64,000 nt of DNA from Streptomyces lanatus (GCF_014655715.1 NZ_BNBM01000014.1:203101-267100), one strand, 5' to 3'; positions 52,837 through 61,669 are shown, counted from the first letter of the stretch. Notes: generated by a model not told the origin, from the sequence alone. Numbers and translations are program-made.

Positions 52837-53568
52837 GTGGCGAACAAGAACATTCCCGACTCCCCCTTCTCCGACGACGACGGCACCGCCGACCCCCGGC
52901 TGACCGCGGCGCTCGCGGCCTGGGCCGAGGACCGCTCCGCCGAGGGCCCGGTCCTCCAGGCACTCAAGGACGCCCGGCTGCTGGTCCCCGTCGTGGCCGT
53001 GCTCGGCGAGGTCGAGGAGGACGAGAACGGGCTGCGCCACGAGAAGACCAGCGACATGGCCGTCCCCACCCTGAAGGCAGGCAACCGCACCGCGCTGCCC
53101 GCCTTCACCTCCACCGACGCCCTCGCCCGCTGGGACCCGGCGGCCCGCCCCGTCGCCGTACCGCTGCACCAGGCGCTGCAGGCCGCGGCGCACGAGAAGG
53201 CGGACACCGTCCTGCTGGACATGGCCGGTCCGGTGCCGTACCAGCTGACGGGGCGGGCGCTGCTGGCGCTGGCCGAGGGGCGTACGACGACCGATCCGCT
53301 GGCCGATCCGGCGGTCCGGGAGGCGGTGCGTGCAGCGGTGGCCGCTGAGCCGGCCGTGCTCAGCGCCCACCTCGGGCCCGGACAGGCCGATGGCACCCTC
53401 GCCCTCGTACTGGACACCTCCGCCGCACCCGCCGAGGCCGCCCGTGCCGTCGCCGAGCGGCTCGCCGCCGATGAGACGCTGAGGGCCCGCCTGGTGCGCG
53501 GTCTCGACCTGGCAGTGCTGCCGGCCGGGACGACGCCTCCGGGCGAGCCCCTGTACGTACGCGGGTGA
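52837..53568 (+). CDS. SseB-like protein
   Basis: This is a cytosolic protein of about 243 aa. Residues about 30-130 match the SseB N-terminal domain (AALAAWAEDRSAEGPVLQALKDARLLVPVVAV, then VPTLKAGNRTALPAFTSTDALARW). The second half is Ala-rich and helical. The biochemical role is unknown in the family. The GTG at 52837 gives the MANKNIPDSPF start; a GTG two codons upstream is also possible. It converges on the DUF1844 gene. Confidence 0.85.
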   Translation: MANKNIPDSPFSDDDGTADPRLTAALAAWAEDRSAEGPVLQALKDARLLVPVVAVLGEVEEDENGLRHEKTSDMAVPTLKAGNRTALPAFTSTDALARWDPAARPVAVPLHQALQAAAHEKADTVLLDMAGPVPYQLTGRALLALAEGRTTTDPLADPAVREAVRAAVAAEPAVLSAHLGPGQADGTLALVLDTSAAPAEAARAVAERLAADETLRARLVRGLDLAVLPAGTTPPGEPLYVRG

Positions 53569-53572
53569 CGAA

Positions 53573-53938
53573 TCAGCCGTAGATCGGGCCGGTGTACTTC
53601 TCGCCCGGTCCCTGGCCCGGCTCGTCCGGGACGACCGACGCCTCGCGGAAGGCCAGCTGGAGCGACTTCAGGCCGTCGCGCAGCGGGGCCGCGTGGAAGG
53701 AGCTGATCTCGGTCGCGCTCGCGTCCAGCAGACCGGCGAGGGCGTGCACCAGCTTGCGGGCCTCGTCCAGGTCCTTGTACTTGTCGCCCTCCTCGGTCAG
53801 ACCGAGCTTCACGGCGGCCGCGCTCATCAGGTTGACGGCGACCGTCACGATCACCTCGACGGCGGGGACCTCGGCGATGTCGCGGGTCATCTCGTCGAAG
53901 TGGGGGGAACCGGGGGACTCAGGAGGGGTGTCACTCAT
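53573..53938 (-). CDS. DUF1844 protein
   Basis: This 121-aa helical protein carries the DUF1844 block (VIVTVAVNLMSAAAVKLGL, then DLDEARKLVHALAGLLD). The ATG at 53938 follows GAGGGAC. The gene is divergent from infC and, from memory, has kept that position in Streptomyces. The function is unknown; a helical bundle without membrane segments is predicted. Confidence 0.88.
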   Translation of the reverse strand: MSDTPPESPGSPHFDEMTRDIAEVPAVEVIVTVAVNLMSAAAVKLGLTEEGDKYKDLDEARKLVHALAGLLDASATEISSFHAAPLRDGLKSLQLAFREASVVPDEPGQGPGEKYTGPIYG

Positions 53939-54301
53939 GTCCCTCACGATAGGGCCCGGTGCATGCCGGTTCGCACCACCCCCGGCTTACTGCTAACCTT
54001 GTGTGACGACCGGCTGGACATGTATGTGCTCAGCCCACAAGTGGAGGCTCCGATCTCCCACCTGACCGTCCCCCGGGACGGCGGGTCACCCCGGTCAGGC
54101 GGCCACCATCGTTCCGTACGGACGATGGAGTCGCCCGAGAGCGCGCCCCGCGATCATCGCGGCGGTGCTCCGGTAGTGCTTGGAGCCCCGCCTGTGATCG
54201 TCCGGGGCATTTTTTGTGCTTCGGCGCGGTTAGGTCTATCGAAAAGAGACATAACGCGGCTGTCCGCCAGACCGCCGTGTGGTGCTAACCGAGGAGGATC
54301 C
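53939..54301 (+). promoter_or_regulatory. infC leader with terminator and competing hairpins
   Basis: This is a structured leader of about 300 nt. CGGGGC (54203-54208), followed by ATTTTTT, can pair with GCCCCG at 54185-54190 (intrinsic terminator) or with the identical GCCCCG at 54145-54150. GCTCC (54167-54171) with GGAGC (54182-54186) would block the first pairing. A further stem, CCATCGT/ACGATGG, lies at about 54105-54127. This looks like an attenuator controlling the IF3-L35-L20 operon, as in other bacteria where L20 or IF3 regulates it. The ligand is not known. Confidence 0.72.
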
Positions 54302-54979
54302 ATCAGCGCCGAGCCCCGCATCAACGACCGGATTCGCGTTCCCGAGGTGCGACTTGTCGGTCCCAGTGGCGAGCAGGTGGGCATTGTCCCGCTGGCCAAG
54401 GCACTGGAGCTTGCGCAGGAGTACGACCTGGACCTGGTCGAGGTCGCGGCGAACGCCCGTCCGCCCGTGTGCAAGCTCATGGACTACGGGAAGTTCAAGT
54501 ACGAGTCGGCCATGAAGGCCCGTGAGGCGCGCAAGAACCAGGCGCACACGGTCATCAAGGAGATGAAGCTCCGGCCGAAGATCGACCCGCACGACTATGA
54601 CACCAAGAAGGGTCACGTCGTTCGGTTCCTCAAGCAGGGCGACAAGGTCAAGATCACGATCATGTTCCGTGGTCGCGAGCAGTCCCGGCCCGAGCTGGGC
54701 TACCGACTGCTGCAGCGTCTCGCGACGGACGTCGAGGACCTCGGGTTCGTGGAGTCGAACCCGAAGCAGGACGGCCGAAACATGATCATGGTTCTCGGTC
54801 CGCACAAGAAGAAGACCGAGGCGATGGCCGAGGCCCGCCAGGCGCAGGAAGCCCGCAAGGCCGATGCGAAGGCCAACCCCGGCAAGTCGCAGAATGCTGC
54901 GGAGTCCGCCGAGGACGCCCCGGAGTCCGAGGACGCCGTGGAGACCGAGGCACCTGCCGAGGCTTCCGCCGAGGCGTGA
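54302..54979 (+). CDS. infC: Translation initiation factor IF-3, non-canonical AUC start
   Basis: This 225-aa IF3 has an N-terminal domain (RINDRIRVPEVRLVG to RPPVCKLMDYGKFKYE), a basic linker and a C-terminal domain (EMKLRPKIDPHDYDTKKGHV onward), then a long acidic Ala/Glu tail (about 175-225). No ATG/GTG/TTG sits at the right place. GAGGAGG at 54291-54297 is spaced for the ATC at 54302 (ISAEPRIND), so initiation is probably at AUC, the kind of rare codon used for IF3 self-regulation in E. coli (AUU there). The nearest in-frame GTG lies inside the leader terminator. Confidence 0.93.
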   Translation: MSAEPRINDRIRVPEVRLVGPSGEQVGIVPLAKALELAQEYDLDLVEVAANARPPVCKLMDYGKFKYESAMKAREARKNQAHTVIKEMKLRPKIDPHDYDTKKGHVVRFLKQGDKVKITIMFRGREQSRPELGYRLLQRLATDVEDLGFVESNPKQDGRNMIMVLGPHKKKTEAMAEARQAQEARKADAKANPGKSQNAAESAEDAPESEDAVETEAPAEASAEA

Positions 54980-55025
54980 TCCCGGGGGACCACCGGTCCC
55001 CAGGACGTAAACGACATACGAGCGA

Positions 55026-55065
55026 CGCTCCACCGTGCCCGGTTTCACGACCGGGCACCGGAGCG
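55026..55065 (+). promoter_or_regulatory. Strong hairpin between infC and rpmI
   Basis: GTGCCCGGT (55035-55043) pairs with ACCGGGCAC (55050-55058), extended outward by CGCTCC (55026-55031) with GGAGCG (55060-55065). It ends 25 nt before the rpmI ATG and has no U-tract. It may be a processing site or a ribosomal-protein binding site. Confidence 0.65.
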
Positions 55066-55090
55066 CCACCTACGAGGAGAGAACGGCGCT

Positions 55091-55285
55091 ATGCCGAAGA
55101 ACAAGTCGCACAGCGGTGCCAGCAAGCGCTTCAAGGTCACCGGCTCCGGCAAGGTGCTCCGTGAGCGCGCCGGCAAGCGCCACCTGCTCGAGCACAAGTC
55201 GTCCCGTCTGACGCGTCGCCTCACCGGCAACGCCGAGATGGCCCCGGGCGACGCCAAGAAGATCAAGAAGCTTCTCGGCAAGTGA
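55091..55285 (+). CDS. rpmI: 50S ribosomal protein L35
   Basis: This very basic 64-aa protein begins PKNKSHSGASKRFKVTGSGK, the L35 signature, and has the family length. It lies in the universal infC-rpmI-rplT order, with AGGAGAGAA upstream. Hairpins lie on both sides of the gene. Confidence 0.97.
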   Translation: MPKNKSHSGASKRFKVTGSGKVLRERAGKRHLLEHKSSRLTRRLTGNAEMAPGDAKKIKKLLGK

Positions 55286-55291
55286 CGTACG

Positions 55292-55312
55292 CGGCGCTCA
55301 GGCTGAGCGCCG
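55292..55312 (+). promoter_or_regulatory. Perfect hairpin between rpmI and rplT
   Basis: CGGCGCTCA (55292-55300) and TGAGCGCCG (55304-55312) form a nine-bp stem with a three-nt loop just after the rpmI stop codon. It has no U-tract and probably stabilises or processes the mRNA. Confidence 0.6.
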
Positions 55313-55386
55313 AACGTCTGGACCGGGACCCAATCGAATCCGGGCCGTGTGAGTCCAACCACGGCCCCGCTACAAGGAGTTAAAAA

Positions 55387-55770
55387 GTGGCACGCGTCAA
55401 GCGGGCAGTGAACGCCCACAAGAAGCGCCGGGCGATCCTCGAGCAGGCCTCCGGCTACCGCGGTCAGCGTTCGCGCCTGTACCGCAAGGCCAAGGAGCAG
55501 GTCACCCATTCGCTGGTCTACAACTACAACGACCGCAAGAAGCGCAAGGGTGACTTCCGTCAGCTGTGGATCCAGCGCATCAACGCCGCTGCCCGCGCCA
55601 ACGGCATCACGTACAACCGCTTCATCCAGGGCCTGAAGGCCGCCAACGTCGAGGTCGACCGCAAGATCCTCGCCGAGCTGGCCGTCAACGACGCGGGCGC
55701 CTTCGCGGCGCTGGTCGAGGTCGCGCAGAAGGCGCTGCCGAGCGACGTCAACGCCCCCAAGGCGGCGTGA
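55387..55770 (+). CDS. rplT: 50S ribosomal protein L20
   Basis: This basic 127-aa protein has the L20 landmarks RVKRAVNAHKKRRAILEQA, YRGQRSRLYRKAKEQV and RINAAARANGITYNRFIQGL. It binds 23S rRNA early in assembly and in several bacteria represses its own operon through the leader. The GTG start follows AAGGAG. A good terminator lies 33 nt after the stop codon. Confidence 0.98.
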   Translation: MARVKRAVNAHKKRRAILEQASGYRGQRSRLYRKAKEQVTHSLVYNYNDRKKRKGDFRQLWIQRINAAARANGITYNRFIQGLKAANVEVDRKILAELAVNDAGAFAALVEVAQKALPSDVNAPKAA

Positions 55771-55803
55771 CGCAACGACGGCGCTGAGCCGACGTGACTG
55801 AAG

Positions 55804-55842
55804 GGACCCGCAGGCCGAGGAGGTCTGCGGGTCCTGTTGTTC
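55804..55842 (+). terminator. Terminator after rplT
   Basis: GGACCCGCAG (55804-55813) pairs perfectly with CTGCGGGTCC (55825-55834), followed by a U-rich TGTTGTT. Confidence 0.88.
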
Positions 55843-55871
55843 GTGAATCCCGGAACTCCAAGGTGAAGCCC

Positions 55872-56720
55872 ATGCCCCCCGTCAGCCCCGAGCTGATCTC
55901 CCCCCGTTCCCCTCGCGTCTCCGCCGCCCGGCGGCTCGCCAAGCGGAACTTCCGGGGCAAGGAGCGGCTGTTCCTGGCAGAGGGGCCGCAGGCGGTGCGG
56001 GAGGCGGCCGGGCACCCGGGCACCCTGGTGGAGCTGTTCGCCACGCTGGACGCCGCGGAGCGGTACGCCGACATCATCGGTGAGGCCCGCTCCGCCGGCG
56101 CCCGAGTACACCTCGCCTCCGAGGAGGTCATCGCCGACATCTCCACCACCGTCACGCCCCAGGGGCTCGTCGGGATCTGCCGGTTCATCGACACCCCCTT
56201 CGAGGAGATCCTCGCCGCCCGGCCCAAGCTGGTCGCGGTGCTCGCGCATGTGCGTGACCCGGGGAACGCCGGGACCGTGCTGCGGTGTGCCGACGCCGCC
56301 GGTGCCGAGGCAGTCGTCCTCACCGACGCCTCCGTCGACCTCTACAACCCCAAGGCCGTACGGGCCTCCGTCGGCTCCCTGTTCCACCTTCCCGTCGCCG
56401 TCGGCGTGACCGTCGAGCGGGCCGTCGCCGGACTCCAGGACGCCGGGGTGCGGATTCTCGCCGCCGACGGTGCCGGGACCGACGATCTCGACGACGAGCT
56501 CGACAAGGGCACCATGGGCGGGCCCACCGCCTGGGTGTTCGGCAACGAGGCGTGGGGGCTCCCGGAGGAGACCCGCGCGCTGGCCGACGCCGTCGTGCGC
56601 GTCCCGATCCACGGGAAGGCCGAGAGCCTGAACCTCGCCACCGCCGCCGCCGTATGTCTCTATGCGTCGGCCCGTGCACAGCGCGCCTCCGGAGGGTGCC
56701 GCAGCGTCACCGAGAGCTAG
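55872..56720 (+). CDS. SpoU-family (TrmH) RNA 2'-O-methyltransferase
   Basis: This 282-aa SPOUT enzyme has an N-terminal substrate-binding region (SARRLAKRNFRGKERLFLAEGPQAVREA) and the trefoil-knot motifs HVRDPGNAGTVLRCADAAGAEAVV, WVFGNEAWGLP and VRVPIHGKAESLNLATAAAV. It methylates a ribose in rRNA or tRNA; the site is unknown. The ATG at 55872 follows AAGGTGA. The longer frame from 55794 would begin inside the rplT terminator. Confidence 0.93.
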   Translation: MPPVSPELISPRSPRVSAARRLAKRNFRGKERLFLAEGPQAVREAAGHPGTLVELFATLDAAERYADIIGEARSAGARVHLASEEVIADISTTVTPQGLVGICRFIDTPFEEILAARPKLVAVLAHVRDPGNAGTVLRCADAAGAEAVVLTDASVDLYNPKAVRASVGSLFHLPVAVGVTVERAVAGLQDAGVRILAADGAGTDDLDDELDKGTMGGPTAWVFGNEAWGLPEETRALADAVVRVPIHGKAESLNLATAAAVCLYASARAQRASGGCRSVTES

Positions 56721-56773
56721 TAGGGTGACCAGCTCGGGGGCCCCTCAGCCGTTGGGAGAGGTGGGGTACGGGG

Positions 56774-57898
56774 ATGAGTGTCGGCACGAGCAGCGCGCCG
56801 GGGGCACGGGAGGTGCGGCGGCCCTCCACGTCCTGGGCCGAGCTCGGGTTCGATCCCGACGATCTTCCCGACGGCCTCGTCATCGCCGATGAGCACGGGC
56901 ACGTCGTCTGCTTCAACGCCGCCGCCGAGCGCATCACCGCCGTCCGTGCCGCCGACGCCCTCGGGCAGCGGCTGGAGAAGGCCCTGCCGTTAGAGGATCT
57001 GGACGGACGGCGCTGGTGGCAGCTGACCGACCCCTACGGAGGGCTCGCCATCAGGCGCAGCCAGCCCGAGCGCAACCTCCTGCTCCCCGGCGGACACGAG
57101 GTACTGGTCTCGGCGCGCTACGTCCGTACGGTGCCGACCGGGCCCGTCCACCGCGTCGTCGTCTCCCTGCGCGACACCGAGGCCCGCCGCCGCACCGAGC
57201 GCAGCCACGCCGAGCTGATCGCGACCGTGGCCCACGAGCTGCGCTCGCCGCTCACCTCAGTCAAGGGCTTCACCGCCACGCTGCTGGCCAAGTGGGAACG
57301 CTTCACCGACGACCAGAAGCGGCTGATGCTGGAGACCGTCGACGCCGACGCCGACCGCGTCACCCGGCTCATCGCCGAGCTGCTCGACATCTCGCGGATC
57401 GACAGCGGGCGGCTCGAGGTGCGACGGCAGCCCGTCGACATCGGTGCCGCTGTCGGACGGCACATCCAGGCGTACGTCGCCGCCGGCCAGCCCGCCGACC
57501 GGTTCCTGCTGCGCGTCGAGCAGCCGCTGCCCGCCCTGTGGGCCGACCCCGACAAGATCGACCAGGTGCTCAGCAACCTCATCGAAAATGCCGTGCGGCA
57601 CGGCGACGGAACGGTCACCATTGACATCACGGCCACGACGTCCCCGCGCGAAGGGGAGGACGTCGGCACGTCGATCACGGTGAGCGACGAGGGGCCCGGC
57701 ATCCCGGAGGAGTCCATGAACCGCGTCTTCACCCGCTTCTGGCGGGGCAGCAAGCGCGGCGGCACGGGCCTCGGGCTCTACATCGTCAAGGGCATCGTCG
57801 AGGCGCACGGCGGCGCCATCGAGGTCGGCCGCGCCCCCGGCGGCGGCGCGCAGTTCCGATTTACGTTGCCCGTGGCGGCCCCGGCCTTCATGGCCTGA
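56774..57898 (+). CDS. Orphan PAS-sensor histidine kinase with a TTA codon
   Basis: This 374-aa soluble kinase has an N-terminal PAS domain (about 25-135, PDGLVIADEHGHVVCFNAAAERI), HisKA with the phosphorylatable H154 in VAHELRSPLTSVKGF, then a HATPase domain with N-box NLIENAVRHG, DEGPGIPEE and GTGLGLYIVKG. There are no transmembrane helices and no response regulator next to it. Codon 73 is TTA (56990-56992, in KALPLEDLDG), so translation should depend on bldA tRNA. The signal and partner are unknown. Confidence 0.93.
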   Translation: MSVGTSSAPGAREVRRPSTSWAELGFDPDDLPDGLVIADEHGHVVCFNAAAERITAVRAADALGQRLEKALPLEDLDGRRWWQLTDPYGGLAIRRSQPERNLLLPGGHEVLVSARYVRTVPTGPVHRVVVSLRDTEARRRTERSHAELIATVAHELRSPLTSVKGFTATLLAKWERFTDDQKRLMLETVDADADRVTRLIAELLDISRIDSGRLEVRRQPVDIGAAVGRHIQAYVAAGQPADRFLLRVEQPLPALWADPDKIDQVLSNLIENAVRHGDGTVTIDITATTSPREGEDVGTSITVSDEGPGIPEESMNRVFTRFWRGSKRGGTGLGLYIVKGIVEAHGGAIEVGRAPGGGAQFRFTLPVAAPAFMA

Positions 57899-58034
57899 GG
57901 CACCACGGGCGCATTCGCCTACCTCAACCCCGTTAGACTCGGCCTTTGGCACCTTTGTGTCCCAAAAACCGTGACGAACTGTCCACGAGTCGGTACGGGG
58001 ACCATCCGCCAGCCAATCGGAAGCACGGGAAGAG

Positions 58035-59156
58035 ATGTCGGCACCGAATAAGTCGTACGACCCTGTAGAGGTCGAGGCCTTGAAACCGGAAGAGATCGAG
58101 CGCATGCGGGACGAGGCGCTCGCCGCCTTCGCCGCCGCGGACTCCCTCGACGCGCTCCAAGAGGCCAAGGTCGCCCACACCGGCGGCACCTCCCCGCTGT
58201 CCCTCGCCAACCGCGAGATCGGCGCCCTGCCCCCGCACGCCAAGGCCGAGGCCGGCAAGCGCGTCGGCCAGGCCCGGGGAGCGGTGAACAAGGCGCTCGG
58301 CGCCCGCCAGACCGAGCTGGAGGCCGAGCGCGACCAGCGCGTGCTCGTCGAAGAGGCGGTGGACGTCACGCTGCCGTACGACCGCGTACCGGCCGGCGCC
58401 CGCCACCCGCTCACCACCCTGTCGGAGCGCATCGAGGACATCTTCGTGGCCATGGGCTACGAGGTCGCCGAGGGCCCCCAGGTCGAGGCGGAGTGGTTCA
58501 ACTTCGACGCCCTGAACATCGGCCCGGACCACCCGGCACGCGGCGAGGCGGACACCTTCTTCGTGCAGGGCCCGGACGGCGGCACCGAGTCCGGTGTCGT
58601 GCTGCGCACCCACACCTCGCCGGTGCAGATCCGCTCGCTGCTCAGCCGTGAACTGCCGGTCTACGTGATCTGCCCCGGCCGCGTGTACCGCACGGACGAG
58701 CTGGACGCCACCCACACCCCGGTCTTCCACCAGGTCGAGCTGCTCGCCGTGGACGAGGGCCTGACCATGTCGGACCTCAAGGGCACCCTGGACCACATGG
58801 TCCAGTCCCTCTTCGGCGAGGGCATGAAGACCCGGCTGCGGCCGAACTTCTTCCCCTTCACCGAGCCCAGCGCCGAGATGGACATGCTCTGCTACGTCTG
58901 CAAGGGCGAGTCCGTGGGCAACCCCGACCGGCCCTGCCGTACCTGCTCCTCCGAGGGCTGGATCGAGCTCGGCGGCTGCGGCATGGTCAACCCGCGCGTC
59001 CTCACCGCCTGCGGTGTCGACCCGGAGAAGTACAGCGGCTTCGCCTTCGGGTTCGGCATCGAGCGGATGCTGATGTTCCGCCACAACGTCGAAGACATGC
59101 GAGACATGGTCGAGGGTGACGTCCGGTTCACCCGGCCGTTCGGGATGGAGATCTGA
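58035..59156 (+). CDS. pheS: Phenylalanyl-tRNA synthetase alpha subunit
   Basis: This 373-aa catalytic subunit has an N-terminal coiled coil (about 15-95) and class II core motifs: TLSERIEDIFVAMGYEVAEGPQ (motif 1), HTSPVQIRSLL and PGRVYRTDELDATHTPVFHQVE (motif 2), and FAFGFGIERMLMFRH (motif 3). A CYVCKG/CRTCSS pair around residues 290-310 is an additional cysteine cluster. It functions as an alpha2-beta2 enzyme with PheT. The ATG at 58035 follows GGGAAGAG, and the stop overlaps pheT (TGATG). Confidence 0.98.
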   Translation: MSAPNKSYDPVEVEALKPEEIERMRDEALAAFAAADSLDALQEAKVAHTGGTSPLSLANREIGALPPHAKAEAGKRVGQARGAVNKALGARQTELEAERDQRVLVEEAVDVTLPYDRVPAGARHPLTTLSERIEDIFVAMGYEVAEGPQVEAEWFNFDALNIGPDHPARGEADTFFVQGPDGGTESGVVLRTHTSPVQIRSLLSRELPVYVICPGRVYRTDELDATHTPVFHQVELLAVDEGLTMSDLKGTLDHMVQSLFGEGMKTRLRPNFFPFTEPSAEMDMLCYVCKGESVGNPDRPCRTCSSEGWIELGGCGMVNPRVLTACGVDPEKYSGFAFGFGIERMLMFRHNVEDMRDMVEGDVRFTRPFGMEI

Positions 59157-61669
59157 TGCGGGTCCCGCTTTCTTGGCTGCGGGAGTACGTCGACCTGCCG
59201 GCGACGGAGACCGGGCGCGACGTCCAGGCCAAGCTCATTTCCGCCGGTCTGGAGGTCGAGACCGTCGAGCAGCTCGGCGACGGCCTCAAGGGCCCCCTCG
59301 TCGTCGGCCAGGTGCTGACCATCGAGGAGCTGACGGAGTTCAAGAAGCCGATCCGCTTCTGCACCGTCGACGTCGGCCAGGCCAACGGCACCGGCGAGCC
59401 GCAGGAACTCATCTGCGGCGCCCGTAACTTCGCCGTCGGCGACAAGGTCGTGATCGTCCTCCCCGGCGCCGTGCTGCCCGGCGGCTTCGCGATCAGCGCC
59501 CGCAAGACCTACGGCCGCACCTCCCACGGCATGATCTGCTCCAGCGGCGAGCTGGGCATGGGCGACGACGGCACGCACGGCATCATCGTGCTGCCCCCGG
59601 AGACCGAGGTCGGCAAGGACGCCATCGAGCTCCTGGAGCTGGTCGACGAGGTCCTGGACATCGCCGTCACCGCCAACCGCGGCGACTGTCTGTCCATCCG
59701 CGGCGTTGCCCGCGAGACCGCCATCGCCTACGGCCTCCCGCTGCGCGACCCGGCGCTCCTCGACGTGCCGGGACCGAACGCCTTCGGCTACCCGGTGCAG
59801 GTCTCGGACCCGATGGGCTGCGACCGCTTCACCGCCCGCACGGTGACCGGCCTCAGCCCCGAGGCCCGCTCCCCGATCTGGCTCCAGCGGCGCTTGCAGA
59901 AGGTCGGCATGCGCCCGATCTCGCTCGCCGTCGACGTCACCAACTACGTGATGATGGAGCTGGGCCAGCCGCTGCACGCCTACGACCGGGGGCTCGTCCA
60001 GGGCACCATCGGCGTGCGCCGGGCCGGGGAGGGCGAGAAGCTCGTCACCCTCGACGGCGTCGAGCGCAAGCTGCACTCCGAGGACCTGGTGATCACCGAC
60101 GAGCGTGGCCCCATCGGCCTCGCCGGTGTCATGGGCGGCGCCAACACCGAGATCGCCGACCACGAGGACGTCGAGAACGCGTCCACCGAGGTCGTCATCG
60201 AGGCCGCCCACTTCGACCAGGTCGCCATCGCGCGCACGGCCCGCCGCCACAAGCTGTCGTCGGAGGCGTCCCGTCGCTTCGAGCGCGGCGTGGACCCGGC
60301 GGCGGCAGCGGCTGCGGCCCAGCGCACGGTCGACCTGCTGGTGCTGCTCGCGGGCGGCACCGCGGAAGGCGGTGTCACCGAGGTCGTCACGCCGTCGGCC
60401 CCGCACACCATCACCACCGCCGCGGACCACCCGGACAAGGTCGCCGGTGTCGAGTACGGCCGCGAGACCGTGGTACGGCGACTCCAGCAGATCGGCTGCG
60501 ACGTGTACGGGCAGGACGAGCTGATCGTCACCGTGCCGTCCTGGCGGCCCGACCTGCTGGAGCCGAACGACCTGGCCGAAGAGGTGATCCGCCTGGAGGG
60601 CTACGAGAACCTGCCCTCCACGCTGCCCAAGCCGCCGTCCGGCCGTGGCCTGACCCACCGTCAGCGCCTGCACCGCCGGGTCGGCCGCGCACTGGCCGGG
60701 GCCGGTTACGTCGAGGCGCCGAACTACCCCTTCGTCAGCGAGCAGGTCTTCGACCAGCTCGGCCTGGCCGCCGACGACCCGGCCCGCCGTGTCGTCAAGC
60801 TGGTCAACCCGCTCAACGACGAGGAGCCCGCGCTGCGCACCTCGCTGCTGCCGGGGCTGCTCGGTGCGCTGCGGCGCAACGACGGGCGGGGCTCGCACGA
60901 TCTGGCCCTCTTCGAGACCGGCCTGGTCTTCCAGCCGCGCGAGGAGCGGGGTGCCGCCGGTCATCTGCCGGTCGACCGCCGTCCGACCGACGAGGAACTC
61001 GCCGCGCTCGACGCCGTGCTGCCCGAGCAGCCGCGCCATGTGGCCGTCGTCCTCGCCGGTGCGCGCGAGCAGGCCGGCTGGTGGGGCACCGGTCGTCCGG
61101 CGGACTGGGCCGACGCCATCGAGGCGGCCCGGGTCGTGGCCGGTGAGGCCGGGGCCGAGCTGGTCGTGCGGTCCGGGCAGTACGGGCCTTGGCACCCGGG
61201 GCGGTGCGCCGAGCTGGTTGTCGTCGTGGACGGTGCGGAGTCCGTGGTGGGGCATGCCGGTGAGCTGCACCCGCGCGTGCTGAAGGCCCTGGGGCTGCCG
61301 TCGCGTACCTGCGCGATGGAGCTGGACCTCGACGCCCTGGAGCGGGTCGGGGACGGCGCGCCGCAGGCGCCCAGCATCTCCACGTTCCCTGTCGCCACGC
61401 AGGATGTCGCGCTCGTCGTCGACAAGCCGGTGCCGGCCGCGGAGGTCGAGGCGGCGCTGCGCGAGGGCGCGGGTGAACTCCTTGAGGGCATCCGGCTGTT
61501 CGACGTGTACGTCAACGACGAGCAGCTCGGGGACGGCAAGAAGTCGCTGGCGTATGCGTTGCGCTTCCGCGCGGGTGACCGGACGCTGACCGTGGATGAG
61601 GCGTCGGCGGCCAGGGACGCTGCGGTGGCCCTCGCGGGTGAGCGTACGGGTGCGGTCCTGAGGGGCTAG
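59156..61669 (+). CDS. pheT: Phenylalanyl-tRNA synthetase beta subunit
   Basis: This 837-aa subunit begins VPLSWLREYVDLPAT, followed by the tRNA-binding OB domain (about 40-150), the B3/4 editing domain (about 210-375), the B5 domain (about 405-475), a catalytic-like core, and the C-terminal anticodon-binding ferredoxin-fold domain (SISTFPVATQDVALVVDKPV onward). It completes PheRS and removes mischarged Tyr. It is translationally coupled to pheS. Confidence 0.98.
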   Translation: MRVPLSWLREYVDLPATETGRDVQAKLISAGLEVETVEQLGDGLKGPLVVGQVLTIEELTEFKKPIRFCTVDVGQANGTGEPQELICGARNFAVGDKVVIVLPGAVLPGGFAISARKTYGRTSHGMICSSGELGMGDDGTHGIIVLPPETEVGKDAIELLELVDEVLDIAVTANRGDCLSIRGVARETAIAYGLPLRDPALLDVPGPNAFGYPVQVSDPMGCDRFTARTVTGLSPEARSPIWLQRRLQKVGMRPISLAVDVTNYVMMELGQPLHAYDRGLVQGTIGVRRAGEGEKLVTLDGVERKLHSEDLVITDERGPIGLAGVMGGANTEIADHEDVENASTEVVIEAAHFDQVAIARTARRHKLSSEASRRFERGVDPAAAAAAAQRTVDLLVLLAGGTAEGGVTEVVTPSAPHTITTAADHPDKVAGVEYGRETVVRRLQQIGCDVYGQDELIVTVPSWRPDLLEPNDLAEEVIRLEGYENLPSTLPKPPSGRGLTHRQRLHRRVGRALAGAGYVEAPNYPFVSEQVFDQLGLAADDPARRVVKLVNPLNDEEPALRTSLLPGLLGALRRNDGRGSHDLALFETGLVFQPREERGAAGHLPVDRRPTDEELAALDAVLPEQPRHVAVVLAGAREQAGWWGTGRPADWADAIEAARVVAGEAGAELVVRSGQYGPWHPGRCAELVVVVDGAESVVGHAGELHPRVLKALGLPSRTCAMELDLDALERVGDGAPQAPSISTFPVATQDVALVVDKPVPAAEVEAALREGAGELLEGIRLFDVYVNDEQLGDGKKSLAYALRFRAGDRTLTVDEASAARDAAVALAGERTGAVLRG

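Noticed and set aside
54278..54290. GTG as an upstream start for infC
   Set aside because: The frame GTG-TGG-TGC-TAA stops after three codons and is not in phase with IF3.
56836..56866. tRNA-like GGTTCGATCCC sequence
   Set aside because: It lies inside the kinase reading frame (ELGFDPDD) and no acceptor or anticodon stems surround it.
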